This document shows, piece by piece, positions 15,753 to 26,100 of a stretch of DNA of 64,000 nt; position 1 is the first letter of the stretch, and each line of letters opens with the position of its first letter. The notes under the pieces were generated by a model. It saw only the letters and a program-made list of their open reading frames with translations. It was not told the DNA's origin and made no database searches. A program made the position numbers and the translations under genes. The stretch is from Corallococcus coralloides DSM 2259 (lineage in GTDB: Bacteria > Myxococcota > Myxococcia > Myxococcales > Myxococcaceae), in the NCBI RefSeq assembly GCF_000255295.1, contig NC_017030.1, positions 1,798,001-1,862,000 on the forward strand. Direction: 5' to 3'.

Positions 15753-17444
15753 ATGGCGCTACGTCAACGACGGTGGACTTCCGCGCTGCTCGCGGGAACC
15801 TTGAGTTTCCTGACTGCCTGTGAGGGCCAGATTTCTGACGCGGCGAATCCGCGCAATCCTGGCCCTGGCGGGACGAACAAGCCCCCTCCCGGCGTGGAGC
15901 AGCCGGCACGCTCGGTGCGCGTCGTGCGGCTGACGCATGCGCAGTGGCTGAGCACCGTGAAGGACCTGCTCAAACTGGACGCGGCGCCCACGGCGCTGGC
16001 GCAGTCGTTCCGCGCGGACCCGTCCCAGAGCGGCTTCCTCTTCGACAACGACGCCCGCGCGCTGTCGGTGGACGAGGCGCTGTGGGGCGCGTACCAGCGC
16101 GCGGCGGCGGACCTGGCCGGGCAGGTGGCCACGGACGCCACGAAGCTGGGCAAGCTGCTGCCGGCGGGCAGCACCACGGACGAGGCTCGCGCGAAGGCGT
16201 TCGTGGAGTCCTTCGGCCTGCGCGCCCTGCGCCGCCCGCTGACCGCGGACGAGGTGGAGACGTACCTGAAGCTGTACCGCGAGGGCCCCAAGGCATACCC
16301 GACGATGGCCGCGTTCCAGGGCGGCCTGCGGCTGGTGCTGGAGGGCTTCCTCCAGTCGCCCCTGTTCCTCTACCGCGTGGAGCGCAGCACGCAGGCGGCG
16401 GAGGGCAAGGTGCCGCTGGACGCGTTCGAGGTGGCGTCCCGCTTGAGCTACGCGCTCTGGAACTCCATGCCGGACGACGCGCTGTTCGCCGCCGCTCGCG
16501 AGGGCCTGCTGGCGAAGCGCGAGGGCGTGGCCGCCGAGGCGCGCCGGATGATGGCGGACCCCCGGGCCCGCGGCGTGGTGGATGCGTACCACCAGGCCGT
16601 CTTCGACGTGCCCCGCTACGCGAGCATCCGGCCCAACACGACGCGCTTCCCCACCGTCACCTCGAAGCTGGCGGAGTCCGCGGCGAAGGAGAACGCGCTC
16701 TTCGTCCAGGACGTCGTCTTCGGGCGCAAGGGGCGCTTCGCGGACCTGCTCACGTCGCGCGACACCTTCGTCAACGACGAGCTGGCGCGCATCTACGGCC
16801 TCACCGGGAACTTCACTTCGGACTTCGTGCCGGTGACGCTGGACGGGGCGCAGCGCCGGGGCGTGCTCACGCAGGTGGGCTTCCTCGCGTCGCACGCGAC
16901 GTCCATCGACCCGGACCCCATCCACCGCGGCGTGTTCCTGTCGGAGCACCTGCTGTGCCAGAAGATTGGCGCGCCGCCGGCCAACATCCCCGCGCTGCCC
17001 GCGCCCAACGGCCGCACCAACCGCGAGGTGGTGACGTCGCACACGGAGGCGCCCGGCACGGTGTGCGCGTCCTGCCACTCGACGCTCATCAACCCGCTGG
17101 GCTTCCCGTTCGAGAACTTCGACGCCGTGGGCGGCTACCGCACGACGGACAACGGGCATCCGGTGGACGCCTCGTCGGCGCCGGGCATCGGCGGACAGAA
17201 GGTGTCGGTGAAGGACGCGCTGGACCTGGCGGACGCGCTCGCGACCACGCAGGCGGTGCATGAGTGCTACGCGCGCCACTGGGTGGAATTCCTGAGCGGA
17301 CGCCCCGCGGTGGCGGAGGACGACGCGCTGGTGGCGCGGCTGGGCAAGCTGTCGCAGTCCGGTCAGCTGCCCATCGTGGACCTGGTCGTCGAGGTCGTGA
17401 CGGGCGTGGGCTTCGTGACTCGCCACCCGGAGGAGCTGCCGTGA
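15753..17444 (+). CDS. DUF1592-family lipoprotein with haem-binding motif
   Basis: 563 residues from the ATG at 15753 (AACGGAGG ahead). A lipoprotein signal ends in LSFLTAC. The ordered blocks of the planctomycete/myxobacterial DUF1587-DUF1595-DUF1592-DUF1588-DUF1585 family are visible, for example RLTHAQWLSTVKDLL, RALRRPLTADEV, FLYRVE, VASRLSYALWNSMPDDALF, and RRGVLTQVGFLASHATSIDPDPIHRG split between blocks. A single CASCH (CxxCH) near residue 434 could bind haem c. Its stop overlaps the GTG of the DUF1552 gene by GTGA. The pair is thought to act in the periplasm or at the cell surface; the substrate is unknown. Confidence 0.88.
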   Translation: MALRQRRWTSALLAGTLSFLTACEGQISDAANPRNPGPGGTNKPPPGVEQPARSVRVVRLTHAQWLSTVKDLLKLDAAPTALAQSFRADPSQSGFLFDNDARALSVDEALWGAYQRAAADLAGQVATDATKLGKLLPAGSTTDEARAKAFVESFGLRALRRPLTADEVETYLKLYREGPKAYPTMAAFQGGLRLVLEGFLQSPLFLYRVERSTQAAEGKVPLDAFEVASRLSYALWNSMPDDALFAAAREGLLAKREGVAAEARRMMADPRARGVVDAYHQAVFDVPRYASIRPNTTRFPTVTSKLAESAAKENALFVQDVVFGRKGRFADLLTSRDTFVNDELARIYGLTGNFTSDFVPVTLDGAQRRGVLTQVGFLASHATSIDPDPIHRGVFLSEHLLCQKIGAPPANIPALPAPNGRTNREVVTSHTEAPGTVCASCHSTLINPLGFPFENFDAVGGYRTTDNGHPVDASSAPGIGGQKVSVKDALDLADALATTQAVHECYARHWVEFLSGRPAVAEDDALVARLGKLSQSGQLPIVDLVVEVVTGVGFVTRHPEELP

Positions 17445-18868
17445 AACTGAGCCGTCGACGCGTGTTGCAGGGCCTGGGTGGGGTCATGCTGGGACTGCCG
17501 GTGCTGGAGGGGCTGATGCCCCGCAAGGCCCAGGCGGCGGATGCGAACGCGCTGCCCTTCGCCATCTTCCTGCGCCAGGCGGATGGTGTGGCCGCCGCGC
17601 AGAACACCTCCGAGCTGGGCAACGAGCCGGAGCGCTTCTGGCCGGAGCCGCTGGGCAACCTCTCCACCACGACGCTCGCGGGCAAGTCGCTGGTGGAGCT
17701 GGCGGACCACCGCGCGCGCCTGCTGGTGGTGCGCAACGTCAACATGAAGGACTACAACTACGGGGACGGTCACGCGCGAGGCGCGCTCCAGTGCCTCACC
17801 GCGCGGGGCCCCGCCGTGGAGGGCGTGGGCGGCGACTCCGAGGCGTCCGGCGAGTCGCTGGACCACCGCATCGGCCGCGAGCTGAACCCGCAGAAGCGCG
17901 ACTCGCTCTACCTCTACGCGGGGCAGGCCGGCGGGTGGCTGGGCGGCCCCTGCATCTCCCACCGGGGCAGCGCTTCGCGCCGGGCCGCGCTGCATGACCC
18001 GTGGGTGGCCTACCAGACCATGGTGGGGGGCCCCGGAGGCCTCTCGCCGGAGGCACGCGAGCAGCTGCTGGTGCGCCAGAAGAGCCTCAACGACCTGGTG
18101 TCGGGCCAGCTGAAGGCGCTCCAGTCGCGGCCGGAGTTGAGCGGCACGGACCGGCAGCGCCTGGACCTGCACCTGTCCAACGTGCGCGACCTGGAGGTGG
18201 CGCTCAGCTGCCGCGCCCGCGCGGACGAGGAGCTGCGGCTCCAGCAGCAGGCGCCCGGCTACAACAGCACGGACGGCGACGAGGTGCTGGCCACGGTGCG
18301 GCTGCACATGGACATCGCGGTGCTGGCGGTGGCGTGCGGCACCACGCGCTCGGTGGCCATCCAGGTGGGCAACGGCAACGACAGCGCCACGCGCTACCGC
18401 GACCCCACGACGGGGCAGCTGATGGAGAACTTCCACTACATCTCCCATCGCCGCTCTTCACACGACGCGTCGGGCGGCATCATCGCCGGGTCGGACGTGC
18501 TGCACTCGCGCGTGGACGCGCAGTTCGCGCAGACCTTCAACTACCTGTTGGATCAGCTGGCGGCGTACACCCTGCCGGACGGCAAGAAGCTGGTCGACCA
18601 GGGCGTGTCCGTCTGGTTCAACGACCTGGGCAACGGGCCGGCGCACTCGGCGCGCCACATCCCGTTCATCCTGGCGGGCAGCTGCAACGGCTACCTCAAG
18701 CAGGGCGTGGCGGTGACGGCGGCCGGCGGCAACAGCAGCCCCAACCTCAACAAGATGCTCAACACGATTGGCGCCGCGGTGGGCCTGAAGAACGCGGCCG
18801 GCGGGCCGCTGGATGACTTCGGCGACCCCTCGCTGCCCAAGGGCCTGCTGACGGAGTTGCTGGCTTGA
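17441..18868 (+). CDS. DUF1552 protein, Tat-exported
   Basis: 475 residues from the GTG at 17441, translationally coupled to the DUF1592 gene. A twin-arginine signal (LSRRRVLQGLGGVMLGLPVLE) is followed by a mature domain that keeps DUF1552 features: ARGALQCLTARGP, SLDHRIGREL, LDLHLSNVRDLE, FHYISHRRSSHD and FILAGSCNGYLK. DUF1552 proteins almost always accompany DUF1592/DUF1588 proteins, which supports one functional unit. Tat export suggests a cofactor loaded in the cytoplasm. Biochemical role unknown. Confidence 0.88.
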   Translation: MKLSRRRVLQGLGGVMLGLPVLEGLMPRKAQAADANALPFAIFLRQADGVAAAQNTSELGNEPERFWPEPLGNLSTTTLAGKSLVELADHRARLLVVRNVNMKDYNYGDGHARGALQCLTARGPAVEGVGGDSEASGESLDHRIGRELNPQKRDSLYLYAGQAGGWLGGPCISHRGSASRRAALHDPWVAYQTMVGGPGGLSPEAREQLLVRQKSLNDLVSGQLKALQSRPELSGTDRQRLDLHLSNVRDLEVALSCRARADEELRLQQQAPGYNSTDGDEVLATVRLHMDIAVLAVACGTTRSVAIQVGNGNDSATRYRDPTTGQLMENFHYISHRRSSHDASGGIIAGSDVLHSRVDAQFAQTFNYLLDQLAAYTLPDGKKLVDQGVSVWFNDLGNGPAHSARHIPFILAGSCNGYLKQGVAVTAAGGNSSPNLNKMLNTIGAAVGLKNAAGGPLDDFGDPSLPKGLLTELLA

Positions 18869-18894
18869 GCGGCCGTTGACCCGATTTGCCCGGG

Positions 18895-18930
18895 CCCTTC
18901 CTCCTTTGTTTTCGAACAGAGGAGGAAGGG
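18895..18930 (+). promoter_or_regulatory. Perfect hairpin sequestering the LPMO ribosome binding site
   Basis: CCCTTCCTCCT (18895-18905) pairs fully with AGGAGGAAGGG (18920-18930). The stem continues through a T.G pair and TGTT/AACA (18907-18910 with 18915-18918) to a TTCG tetraloop: 16 contiguous pairs. The right arm is the Shine-Dalgarno of the next gene, and the ATG (18931) follows the last paired base directly. It also lies 27 bp after the DUF1552 stop, so it could act as a terminator, but no T-run follows. Confidence 0.75.
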
Positions 18931-20106
18931 ATGTTCCCAGCAATCCGCAAGGCCTTCACCGCGTCGCTCGCTTTCGTCTCCCTGCTGTCCGCTGGTCCGG
19001 CGGCGGCGCACGGCTCCATGGAAGTACCGCTGAGCCGCGTCTATGGATGTTTCAAGGAAGGGCCGGAGAGCCCCAGGTCCGCCGCGTGCAAGGCCGCGGT
19101 GCAGACCGGTGGGACGCAGGCGCTGTATGACTGGAACGGCGTCCGGCAGGGCGCCGCCAACGGGCGTCACCGCGAAATCATCCCCGACGGCAAGCTGTGC
19201 AGCGCCGCCAATGAGAGTCACAAGGGGTTGGACCTGGCTCGTACGGACTGGCCGTCCACGCTGATCACCCCGGATGGTAGCGGCCGCTTCGAGTTCGTCT
19301 TCCACGCCACCGCGGTGCACGCCACGGGCTACTTCCAGCTCTTCGTGACGAAGGAGGGCTACAACCCCGCGCTGCCGCTGAAGTGGTCGGACCTGGAGGC
19401 GACGCCGTTCTGCAACGTCACCAACGTGTCCGCGGTGAACAATCGCTACCGGCTCAACTGCCCGTTCCCGGCGAGCCGGACGGGGTCGCACGTCATCTAC
19501 GCCATCTGGCAGCGCGCGGACAGCCCGGAGGCCTTCTACGCCTGCACGGACGTGAAGTTCAGCGACACGCCGCCCCCGCCGGTGTCGTGGAAGGAATTGG
19601 GCCAGGTGCAGGCGCGCGAGGACCTGCCCAAGTCGAGCAAGGTGACGTTCCGCCTCTTCGACAGCGCGGGCCGCGACGCCGAGTCGTATCCGCTGACGCT
19701 CGACGCGGCCACGCCCGCGGCCACGTGGATGTACCGGCTGGCGCAGCAGGTGAACGCGGGCTCCAGCCGCGTGCAGGTGGGCGTGCTCCAGACGACGGGC
19801 AGCGTGACGCCGGTGCAGGACGCGTTGGGCAACCGCGTGTACGCGAAGGAGACGGGCTACTCGTTCCAGGTGGACATCGAGAAGCCTTCCACCGGCGGAT
19901 CCGCGCAGTACAAGTACCCGGCGGGCATCGACAGCTACACGGCGGGCACGCTGGTGGAGGGCACGGACGGGCTCATCTACCGCTGCAAGCCCTTCCCGTA
20001 CTCCGGCTGGTGCAAGGGCGCGGCGTCGCACTACGCGCCGGGCACGGGCATGGCCTGGCAGGACGCGTGGGAGCGCGCCAACCTGGCCCGCGGCGCTTCA
20101 AGGTGA
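18931..20106 (+). CDS. GbpA-like AA10 lytic polysaccharide monooxygenase
   Basis: 391 residues. The signal peptide (1-26) ends AAA before His27, which becomes the N-terminal copper ligand; the second ligand is probably His130 (VHATGYFQLF). The AA10 domain spans about 27-205. A middle domain (about 210-320) resembles GbpA domain 2. The C-terminal CBM5/12 chitin-binding module (about 332-385) has aromatic residues in YRCKPFPYSGWCKG. It should oxidatively cleave crystalline chitin or a similar glycan outside the cell, fitting a predatory or degradative lifestyle. The start is set by AGGAGG at 18920-18925. The end overlaps the convergent gene by 9 bp. Confidence 0.92.
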   Translation: MFPAIRKAFTASLAFVSLLSAGPAAAHGSMEVPLSRVYGCFKEGPESPRSAACKAAVQTGGTQALYDWNGVRQGAANGRHREIIPDGKLCSAANESHKGLDLARTDWPSTLITPDGSGRFEFVFHATAVHATGYFQLFVTKEGYNPALPLKWSDLEATPFCNVTNVSAVNNRYRLNCPFPASRTGSHVIYAIWQRADSPEAFYACTDVKFSDTPPPPVSWKELGQVQAREDLPKSSKVTFRLFDSAGRDAESYPLTLDAATPAATWMYRLAQQVNAGSSRVQVGVLQTTGSVTPVQDALGNRVYAKETGYSFQVDIEKPSTGGSAQYKYPAGIDSYTAGTLVEGTDGLIYRCKPFPYSGWCKGAASHYAPGTGMAWQDAWERANLARGASR

Positions 20107-23070
20107 GCTTGCCTCCACGGTGAAGGTCACCTCGCCCCGGGGGGGAATCAGCACCTTCCGGGGCGTGAAGCGGGGCCCTTCGTACGGGTCTGCCGCGCGG
20201 GCATCCAGCAGGTACTCGCCGGGTTCGATGCCTCGGAGGACGAGGGTGCCCCCCGGGGCGAAGTCCTGATAGCGGGGCATGGGATGGGCCCCCAGTTCCT
20301 TCAGCGAGACGAGCGCGGGCAGGGGCGTGCCGTTCGTGTCCCGGGCCAGGAGCCGAACCGTCGCGGCGCGGTCCAGGGCCACGGTGAGCGTGTCCACGTG
20401 GGCTGTCACCTGCTGCTCGAAGGGACGCGTGTTCCGGCTCTGGAGCGACAGGGTGAAGGGTGGGGGCGGCAGCTGCGACAGGGTGTAGACGCCGTCGCGA
20501 AGGGGGACGTTCTGGGGACGCGACCTCGCGCGGGCGATGTCGGAGTCTCCTGGCCTGGTGAGGGTCGCCCGGAAGGATTCCAGCTGGGACAGGGCTTCGC
20601 CGGTCTCCGCGTCGTGGACCGCGAGCCGCAGCGTCCAGCCAGGGTCGAGCGTCAGCACGCCCAGGTCCAGGTCCACGCCCTCCGACAGCGTCACGGCGCG
20701 CTCCAGCGGCATGAAGCCACGTGCTTCCACGGTCAGGGTCGCCGGGCCCGCCATGCCGAAGGGAAGCTCGAACGTCCCGTCCGGCCACTCGTCGGGCTGG
20801 GCGGAGTTGTAGAGGTCCGCGCCCTTCACCTGGAACGAGGTGACGGCCTGTCCTCCCGGTGCCACGACGCGGCCCCGGATGCGTCCGTCGCGCTCCAGCA
20901 CGAGCTGGAGGGGCGCCTCGCTGGAGTCCACCCAGAGGCCATCCTTCTCCGCGATGGGCTCGCCGCCCTGGGAGCGCCCGGGGCGGAAGGTGTAGCCCGG
21001 CAGGTGGGCCCACACGGCGTAGCGGGGGGCCACGAGCCCGCGCAGGGTGAAGCGTCCGTCCGGGCCCGTGCGGAGTCCGGAAGGTCCGCTGTCATAGACG
21101 GTGCGCCATTCGGATGAAGCGTCCTCGTCGAGGTCCGCGGTGATGACGACGTCCGCGAGCGGCTGTCCCGCTCCATCCACCGCGATGCCGGAGCGCTCGT
21201 GACCGGGTTCCATGCGCAGGGACACGTCCCGGTGTTCACGCGCCTGGAACGTGATGGGCTGGGACACGGATGCGTCCATCAGGTCTCCGCGGACGATGGC
21301 GCCCAGGAGGTACGTGCCCGGGGCAATCCCTCGCAGATGGAAGCGGCCCTGCTCGTCCGTCAGGGTCTGACGCGGCTCTTCGTAGGGCGCATCCTCCTGC
21401 GCCTCCGTCTCCAACGACACGGTGGCTCCCCGCAACGGCAGCCCTTGTGGATCAGTGACGGTGCCGGACACGGAGGCGCCCCGGTCCAGCACCACGACGA
21501 CATCCCGCGAGGGGATGTTCACCGTAATGGATTGACGCTGGAAGGAGGGCTCCTCCACGGACAACTCTCCTGTCCCCGCGCGCTGCACGTCCAGGATGAA
21601 GTGCCCGGTGGCATCCGAGCGCCGGGCGCCGCCAGCGTCGATGGTGTCCCCATCGCCCAGGCGATTCCCTGACAGCGACAGGAGGATGCCTGCGAGCGGA
21701 GCGCCCGATGTGTCGACGACGCGGCCCTCCACGCTCTTCGCGCGCTTGAGGGTGAAGTCCAGGGGCGCCATGCCCTGCTGGAGCTTCTGGGCATGCAGCT
21801 CCACGTCCAGGTAGCGGGGCGCGAGGATCCGGAAGGTATGGGGCCCGGGACGCGTGGGGCCCAGCTGGTAGCGGCCCCCCGCGTCCGTCACGGTGGTCGC
21901 CTCGGCGGAGACGGGACCGCCGTCCTCACGGTAGGTCTCCACACGTGCGTTCGGGATGGGGCTGCCGGCGTCGTCTCGCACCGTGCCCGTGACGAACACG
22001 CCGGGCTGGAGTCGCACCTCCACGTCCTCCTGGGGCGGCGTCACGTCCAGCGTGGCGAACGCGCCATTCGCCTCCGCGGTGAGCTGGTGGAGGACGGCGG
22101 GCGCGTTGAACCGGAAGCGCCCCGCGCCATCGGTCGTGGTGCGCTGGGTGGATGCCGTCGCGGTGTCACCGTCGAGGTGCACCAGGATGCCCGGCACCGG
22201 CGCGCCGTCCACGGACAGAACCTGTCCTGAGAGCGAGAGCGCACGCGCGAGCACCACGGGCTGCATGTCGGTGAGCGATTCGACTTCCGGCTTGAACCAC
22301 GGGGACCGGCCCTCCGCGGTGACGAAGGCGGCGTAGTCGCCCTGGGGCAGGGGACCCACGATGAAGCGGCCTTCGGCGTCGGTCGTCGCGTCGAAGAAGC
22401 GCGTGTGCCAGCGGGAGACGAGCGTCACCCGCGCGTCGGGGATGGGGGGCTTGCGGTCCGTGTCCGTGACGGTCCCCTCGAAGAGGACGCCCTGCTCCAG
22501 CGTCAGCCCCACGTCGTTCGAGCCCACCGCCACGCCCCCCTGTGACACCGCGCCCGTGTCGCCCAGGGCCCAGAGCGTGACGAGGCCCTCGGGCAGTCCC
22601 TCCAGCACGAAGCGGCCCTCCGCGTCCGTGGCCGCCTCCGCGAACACGGGGGCTTCGCCATCGCGGGCCTCCACGGACTCCCACTGCATGCGTTCGGAGT
22701 CGAAGCTGCACGTGCCGCTCTTGAGGGCCGGAGCCCGCGCGTCGTCCTGGCCGGAAGGATTGGGACAGGGCCGCTCCGAAAGCGTGACCCCAGGCTCCAC
22801 GCGGGACGCGGAGACGCGCACGCCCGCGGCCGGGCCGGAGGTTCCCAGCACGCGGCCCGTGATGCGCGCGGTGCCCGCGGGGCTTGGTGGCGTGGTCACC
22901 CGTGTCGCCCGAGCCGCCGGCTTCGTCGCGGACGACACCGGGGGCACGGACGAGTCCTTCACGGACGAAGGCGCCTCGGTGTTCCACAGGAGGAAGGCGA
23001 GGAGCGCGACGGCCGCCAGCGCGATGCCTCCCAGCCAAGGCTTCAGTCCCCCAGGTCCGCCATTCCCCAT
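20098..23070 (-). CDS. Carboxypeptidase-regulatory-like repeat protein 1 of 4
   Basis: 990 residues. An N-terminal membrane anchor (about 10-30, GIALAAVALLAFLLW) is followed by eight or nine tandem beta domains. Each carries the pattern G-x-V-x-D-x-x-G-x-P-(L/I)-x-x-A-x-V, then D-A-x-G-R-F, then P-G-x-Y, as in carboxypeptidase D regulatory (prealbumin-like) folds. The first domain contains RITGRVLGTSGPAAGVRVSA and a Cys-bearing insertion shared with the three paralogs upstream. No enzymatic motif was seen. Probably a periplasmic or surface structural or adhesive protein. It is the last of four same-strand paralogs, with a TATCCT element seven bases before the ATG. Confidence 0.85.
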   Translation of the reverse strand: MGNGGPGGLKPWLGGIALAAVALLAFLLWNTEAPSSVKDSSVPPVSSATKPAARATRVTTPPSPAGTARITGRVLGTSGPAAGVRVSASRVEPGVTLSERPCPNPSGQDDARAPALKSGTCSFDSERMQWESVEARDGEAPVFAEAATDAEGRFVLEGLPEGLVTLWALGDTGAVSQGGVAVGSNDVGLTLEQGVLFEGTVTDTDRKPPIPDARVTLVSRWHTRFFDATTDAEGRFIVGPLPQGDYAAFVTAEGRSPWFKPEVESLTDMQPVVLARALSLSGQVLSVDGAPVPGILVHLDGDTATASTQRTTTDGAGRFRFNAPAVLHQLTAEANGAFATLDVTPPQEDVEVRLQPGVFVTGTVRDDAGSPIPNARVETYREDGGPVSAEATTVTDAGGRYQLGPTRPGPHTFRILAPRYLDVELHAQKLQQGMAPLDFTLKRAKSVEGRVVDTSGAPLAGILLSLSGNRLGDGDTIDAGGARRSDATGHFILDVQRAGTGELSVEEPSFQRQSITVNIPSRDVVVVLDRGASVSGTVTDPQGLPLRGATVSLETEAQEDAPYEEPRQTLTDEQGRFHLRGIAPGTYLLGAIVRGDLMDASVSQPITFQAREHRDVSLRMEPGHERSGIAVDGAGQPLADVVITADLDEDASSEWRTVYDSGPSGLRTGPDGRFTLRGLVAPRYAVWAHLPGYTFRPGRSQGGEPIAEKDGLWVDSSEAPLQLVLERDGRIRGRVVAPGGQAVTSFQVKGADLYNSAQPDEWPDGTFELPFGMAGPATLTVEARGFMPLERAVTLSEGVDLDLGVLTLDPGWTLRLAVHDAETGEALSQLESFRATLTRPGDSDIARARSRPQNVPLRDGVYTLSQLPPPPFTLSLQSRNTRPFEQQVTAHVDTLTVALDRAATVRLLARDTNGTPLPALVSLKELGAHPMPRYQDFAPGGTLVLRGIEPGEYLLDARAADPYEGPRFTPRKVLIPPRGEVTFTVEASSP

Positions 23071-23077
23071 GCGCGGC

Positions 23078-23083
23078 AGGATA
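23078..23083 (-). promoter_or_regulatory. TATCCT -10-like element of repeat protein 1
   Basis: Minus-strand GCTATCCTG (23085-23077) is conserved before all four paralogs. Here TATCCT is separated from the ATG by 7 nt, the spacing of a leaderless transcript. No clear -35 box. Confidence 0.4.
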
Positions 23084-23103
23084 GCGGGCCCCCACGTCGG
23101 GCG

Positions 23104-26100
23104 TCAGGGCGCGAGGAGCCTCCACACCGGCTTCACGTCGCGGGACAGCGTGCCTTCGGCGGGCACGTCCAGCTCTTCGCGATGGATGCGGTCCTTGTCT
23201 CGCGTGCTCGCGATGACGGTGTAGTGGCCCTTGGGAACGCGGCGGAACGTGACGGACGGACCGGTCCATTCCGCCACGGGATGCTGCTGGAGGCGCAGGT
23301 GTTCGAAGGCCCTGGGGCTGTCGGGGAAGGGCGCCTGACCGGGCAACAGCAACGCGAGGTCGACCTCCGGCGGCAGCCGCAGCGTGACGGTGGTGCCGGT
23401 GCCCAGCTCGTCGAAGGTGACGCGGACTTCACCCGAGGGCGGGACCTGCACGGTGCGGGACGGGAAGAGGGTTTCGCTGGTGATCTCCATCCGCCAGGCA
23501 TTCACCGTGTAGCGCCCTGGGGGAATGGCCCGGAGGGTGAACTCTCCGGAGGCGAGACTGCGTTGGAGTGTCAGGCCGTCGGAGCGCGTGAAGACGAGCT
23601 CGGCACCCAGCGGCTGGCCCCGCGCGTCGCGGACGTAGCCCGTCACGCGGGCGCCGGAGTCGAGTGAGAGCGTGAGGCTGTCTTCCGCTTCGCCCACGGT
23701 CACCCGTGCCGGCAGGTGGAGCTGGGTGTCCACCTCGAGCGTGAACGCGGTAGGGGGCAGGTGCTCCAGCAGCAGCGAGCCATCTTTGCGCGGCACCGCT
23801 CCGGTGGCGGGCAGGTAGGGCGGGCCATCCGCGACGCCCTCTCCATGGATCCGATAGCCGATGGCGATGGTGGCCCACTGTCCGGAGTCATCGCGCACGC
23901 GTCCGGTGAACGGCTCGCCCGTCGCGGCGTCACGCAGGAACACCTGCACCGTCCGCCCCCGCGTCAGCGTGAGCGTGCCCACGTCCACGTCGCCATCTCC
24001 GTCCGGGGTGACGGAGCGGTCCACCGGCGCGTAGCCCCTGGCGCGCACCACGAACCGCTGGGGGCCGGTGGCCTTGGGCAGGGGCTGGTCGAAGCGCCCT
24101 TGCGGATCCTCATACCGGCGACCGTTCACCTCGAAGAGATCCAGCTTCGCGCCGTCCTCCGCCACCACCCGGCCGCGCACATGCGGGATGCGGCGCAACA
24201 CCAGCCGGACCTCCGCCGTGTCCCTGCCCACGATGACGGTCGCGTACTCGCCCGCGCGGACACCCTGGGACAGGGCGCCGTCGATGCGGTGCTCCGCCAG
24301 CGTCGCGCCGAGCGTGTAGCGGGCCGCGCTCAACGAGCGCAGGGTGAAGCGGCCTTCGGCATCCGTGCGAACGCCCTCCGGAATCCTTCCTGTCGATTGG
24401 GCACTGCGATAGCGGGGCCGGTCCGCGTCCAGCAGCTCCGCGCGGACGCTGACGCCGGGCAGGGGCCGGCCCTGAGGATTCACGACGGTGCCTTGCAGGG
24501 TCCGGCCTTCCTCCAGCCGCAGCGTGACGGGCGGCGCTTCGCCTGTCTGGACCTCCAGCGGCTGGGAGGCATGGACGTCCACGGCCTGTCTCGCGAGGGT
24601 CGCCTCGGCCACATAGCTTCCGGGAGGAACGCCCTGGAGCGTGACCTGCCCCCGGGCATCCGTGACGCCAGCGTGGTGGGACTCGCCGCGTGCATCCTGC
24701 TTCCACAGCTCCACCCTGGCGCCGCGCACCGGGGCGCCCGCCGCGCTCAGGACGGTGATGGGCACACGAGCCCCCCGGCGCAGCACCAGCCGTACGTCCC
24801 GCGATGGACGCCCGACCGTGAAGTGTTGGGGGACGAAGGCCTCGTCGGAGACGCTCAGCCACGCGGGCCCCGCCTCGTCCGAGTCCAGGATGAAGCGTCC
24901 CGCTTCGTCCGTCACGGTGGACTCCAGTGAGACGTCGACGATGACGGAGGTCGCCGAACCGGGATGGAGGAAGACCCCGTGCCCCGCGAGCGGCTGGCCC
25001 GCCTCGTCGACGAGGATGCCCTCCACGGAGAGGGCGCGCGGCAGGATGAAGTCGAGCGTCTCCTCCACCTCACCGAGTTCGTAGTGTTCCGGCTCATCGT
25101 CGATGTAGTGCTCCGCGCGGACCGCCACGAAGTGTGGCAGCCGGAAGAGCGGGCCCAGCCGGTAATGCCCCTGCGCATCCGTGACGGTCTGCCCGCGCGG
25201 GGAGGGCGCGTTCGCGTCGTCGAGATCCGCCATGACCCGTGCGCCGGGAATCGGGCGTCCGTTCTCATCGCTGACGTGGCCCTGGAGGACCATGCCGGGC
25301 CCGAGCGTGAGGACGATGTCTTCGCGGGGCCCTGTCCTGAGATGGGCCAGACCGTCACGCGCCGCCGTCTCCGCGAAGAGCTGGCCGGGCACGTCTTCGA
25401 AGGAAGGGAAGGAGAAGCGTCCCTGCGCATCCGTGAGCGCGGTGCGCGACTCGGGCGTGGCGCTGGGCTTGTACAGCCGGACGGAGACGCCGGGCGCAGG
25501 GGCACCCTTCGCCGTCACGACCGTGCCTGCGTACTTCGCGGGGCGGTCCAGGATGAAGGTGTCCTCCTCCCACGGATCCGCCCGCATGCGCAGGTTGGGG
25601 CCGCGGCCAGAGGCCGTGACGAGGATGCCGTAGTCGTCCGGAGGCACGGGCCCGATTCGGTAGCGTCCATCCACGCCGCTGATCGCGGGGAAGAAGCGCG
25701 TGTGTTCGTGGGAGAAGACGGTGACGCGCGCGCCCGCGATGGGCTCGGTTCCCGCCGGTCCTTCCAGGACGATGCCCTCGAAGAAGGAACCTTCATCGAG
25801 CACGAGGACCACGTCCTGCTGGCCTGTCATCACGTCCGGGCGCATCGCCACGTTCTGGCCGCTGGTGGCGTGGAGGGTGACCATGCCGTCGGGAAGCCCG
25901 TCCAGGACGAAGGTGCCATCCTCCGCGCTGGTGGTCTCCGCGACGGTGGGGGCTTCTCCTTCGCGCTTGTCGACCTGATCCACCAGCTCGTCGAAGGCTT
26001 CGTCCCAGCACTGCATCAGGCGGCGTGGATGTTCACCGGATGCGTCCTCGGACGGGGGACAGGAGCGCTCCGACAGCGTGACCTCGGGTTCCACGCGCGA

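Noticed and set aside
12865-15909. Long minus-strand reading frame of about 1000 codons opposite the helicase
   Set aside because: A GC-rich shadow of uvrD: His/Arg/Ala/Gln-rich, no domain, no ribosome binding site.
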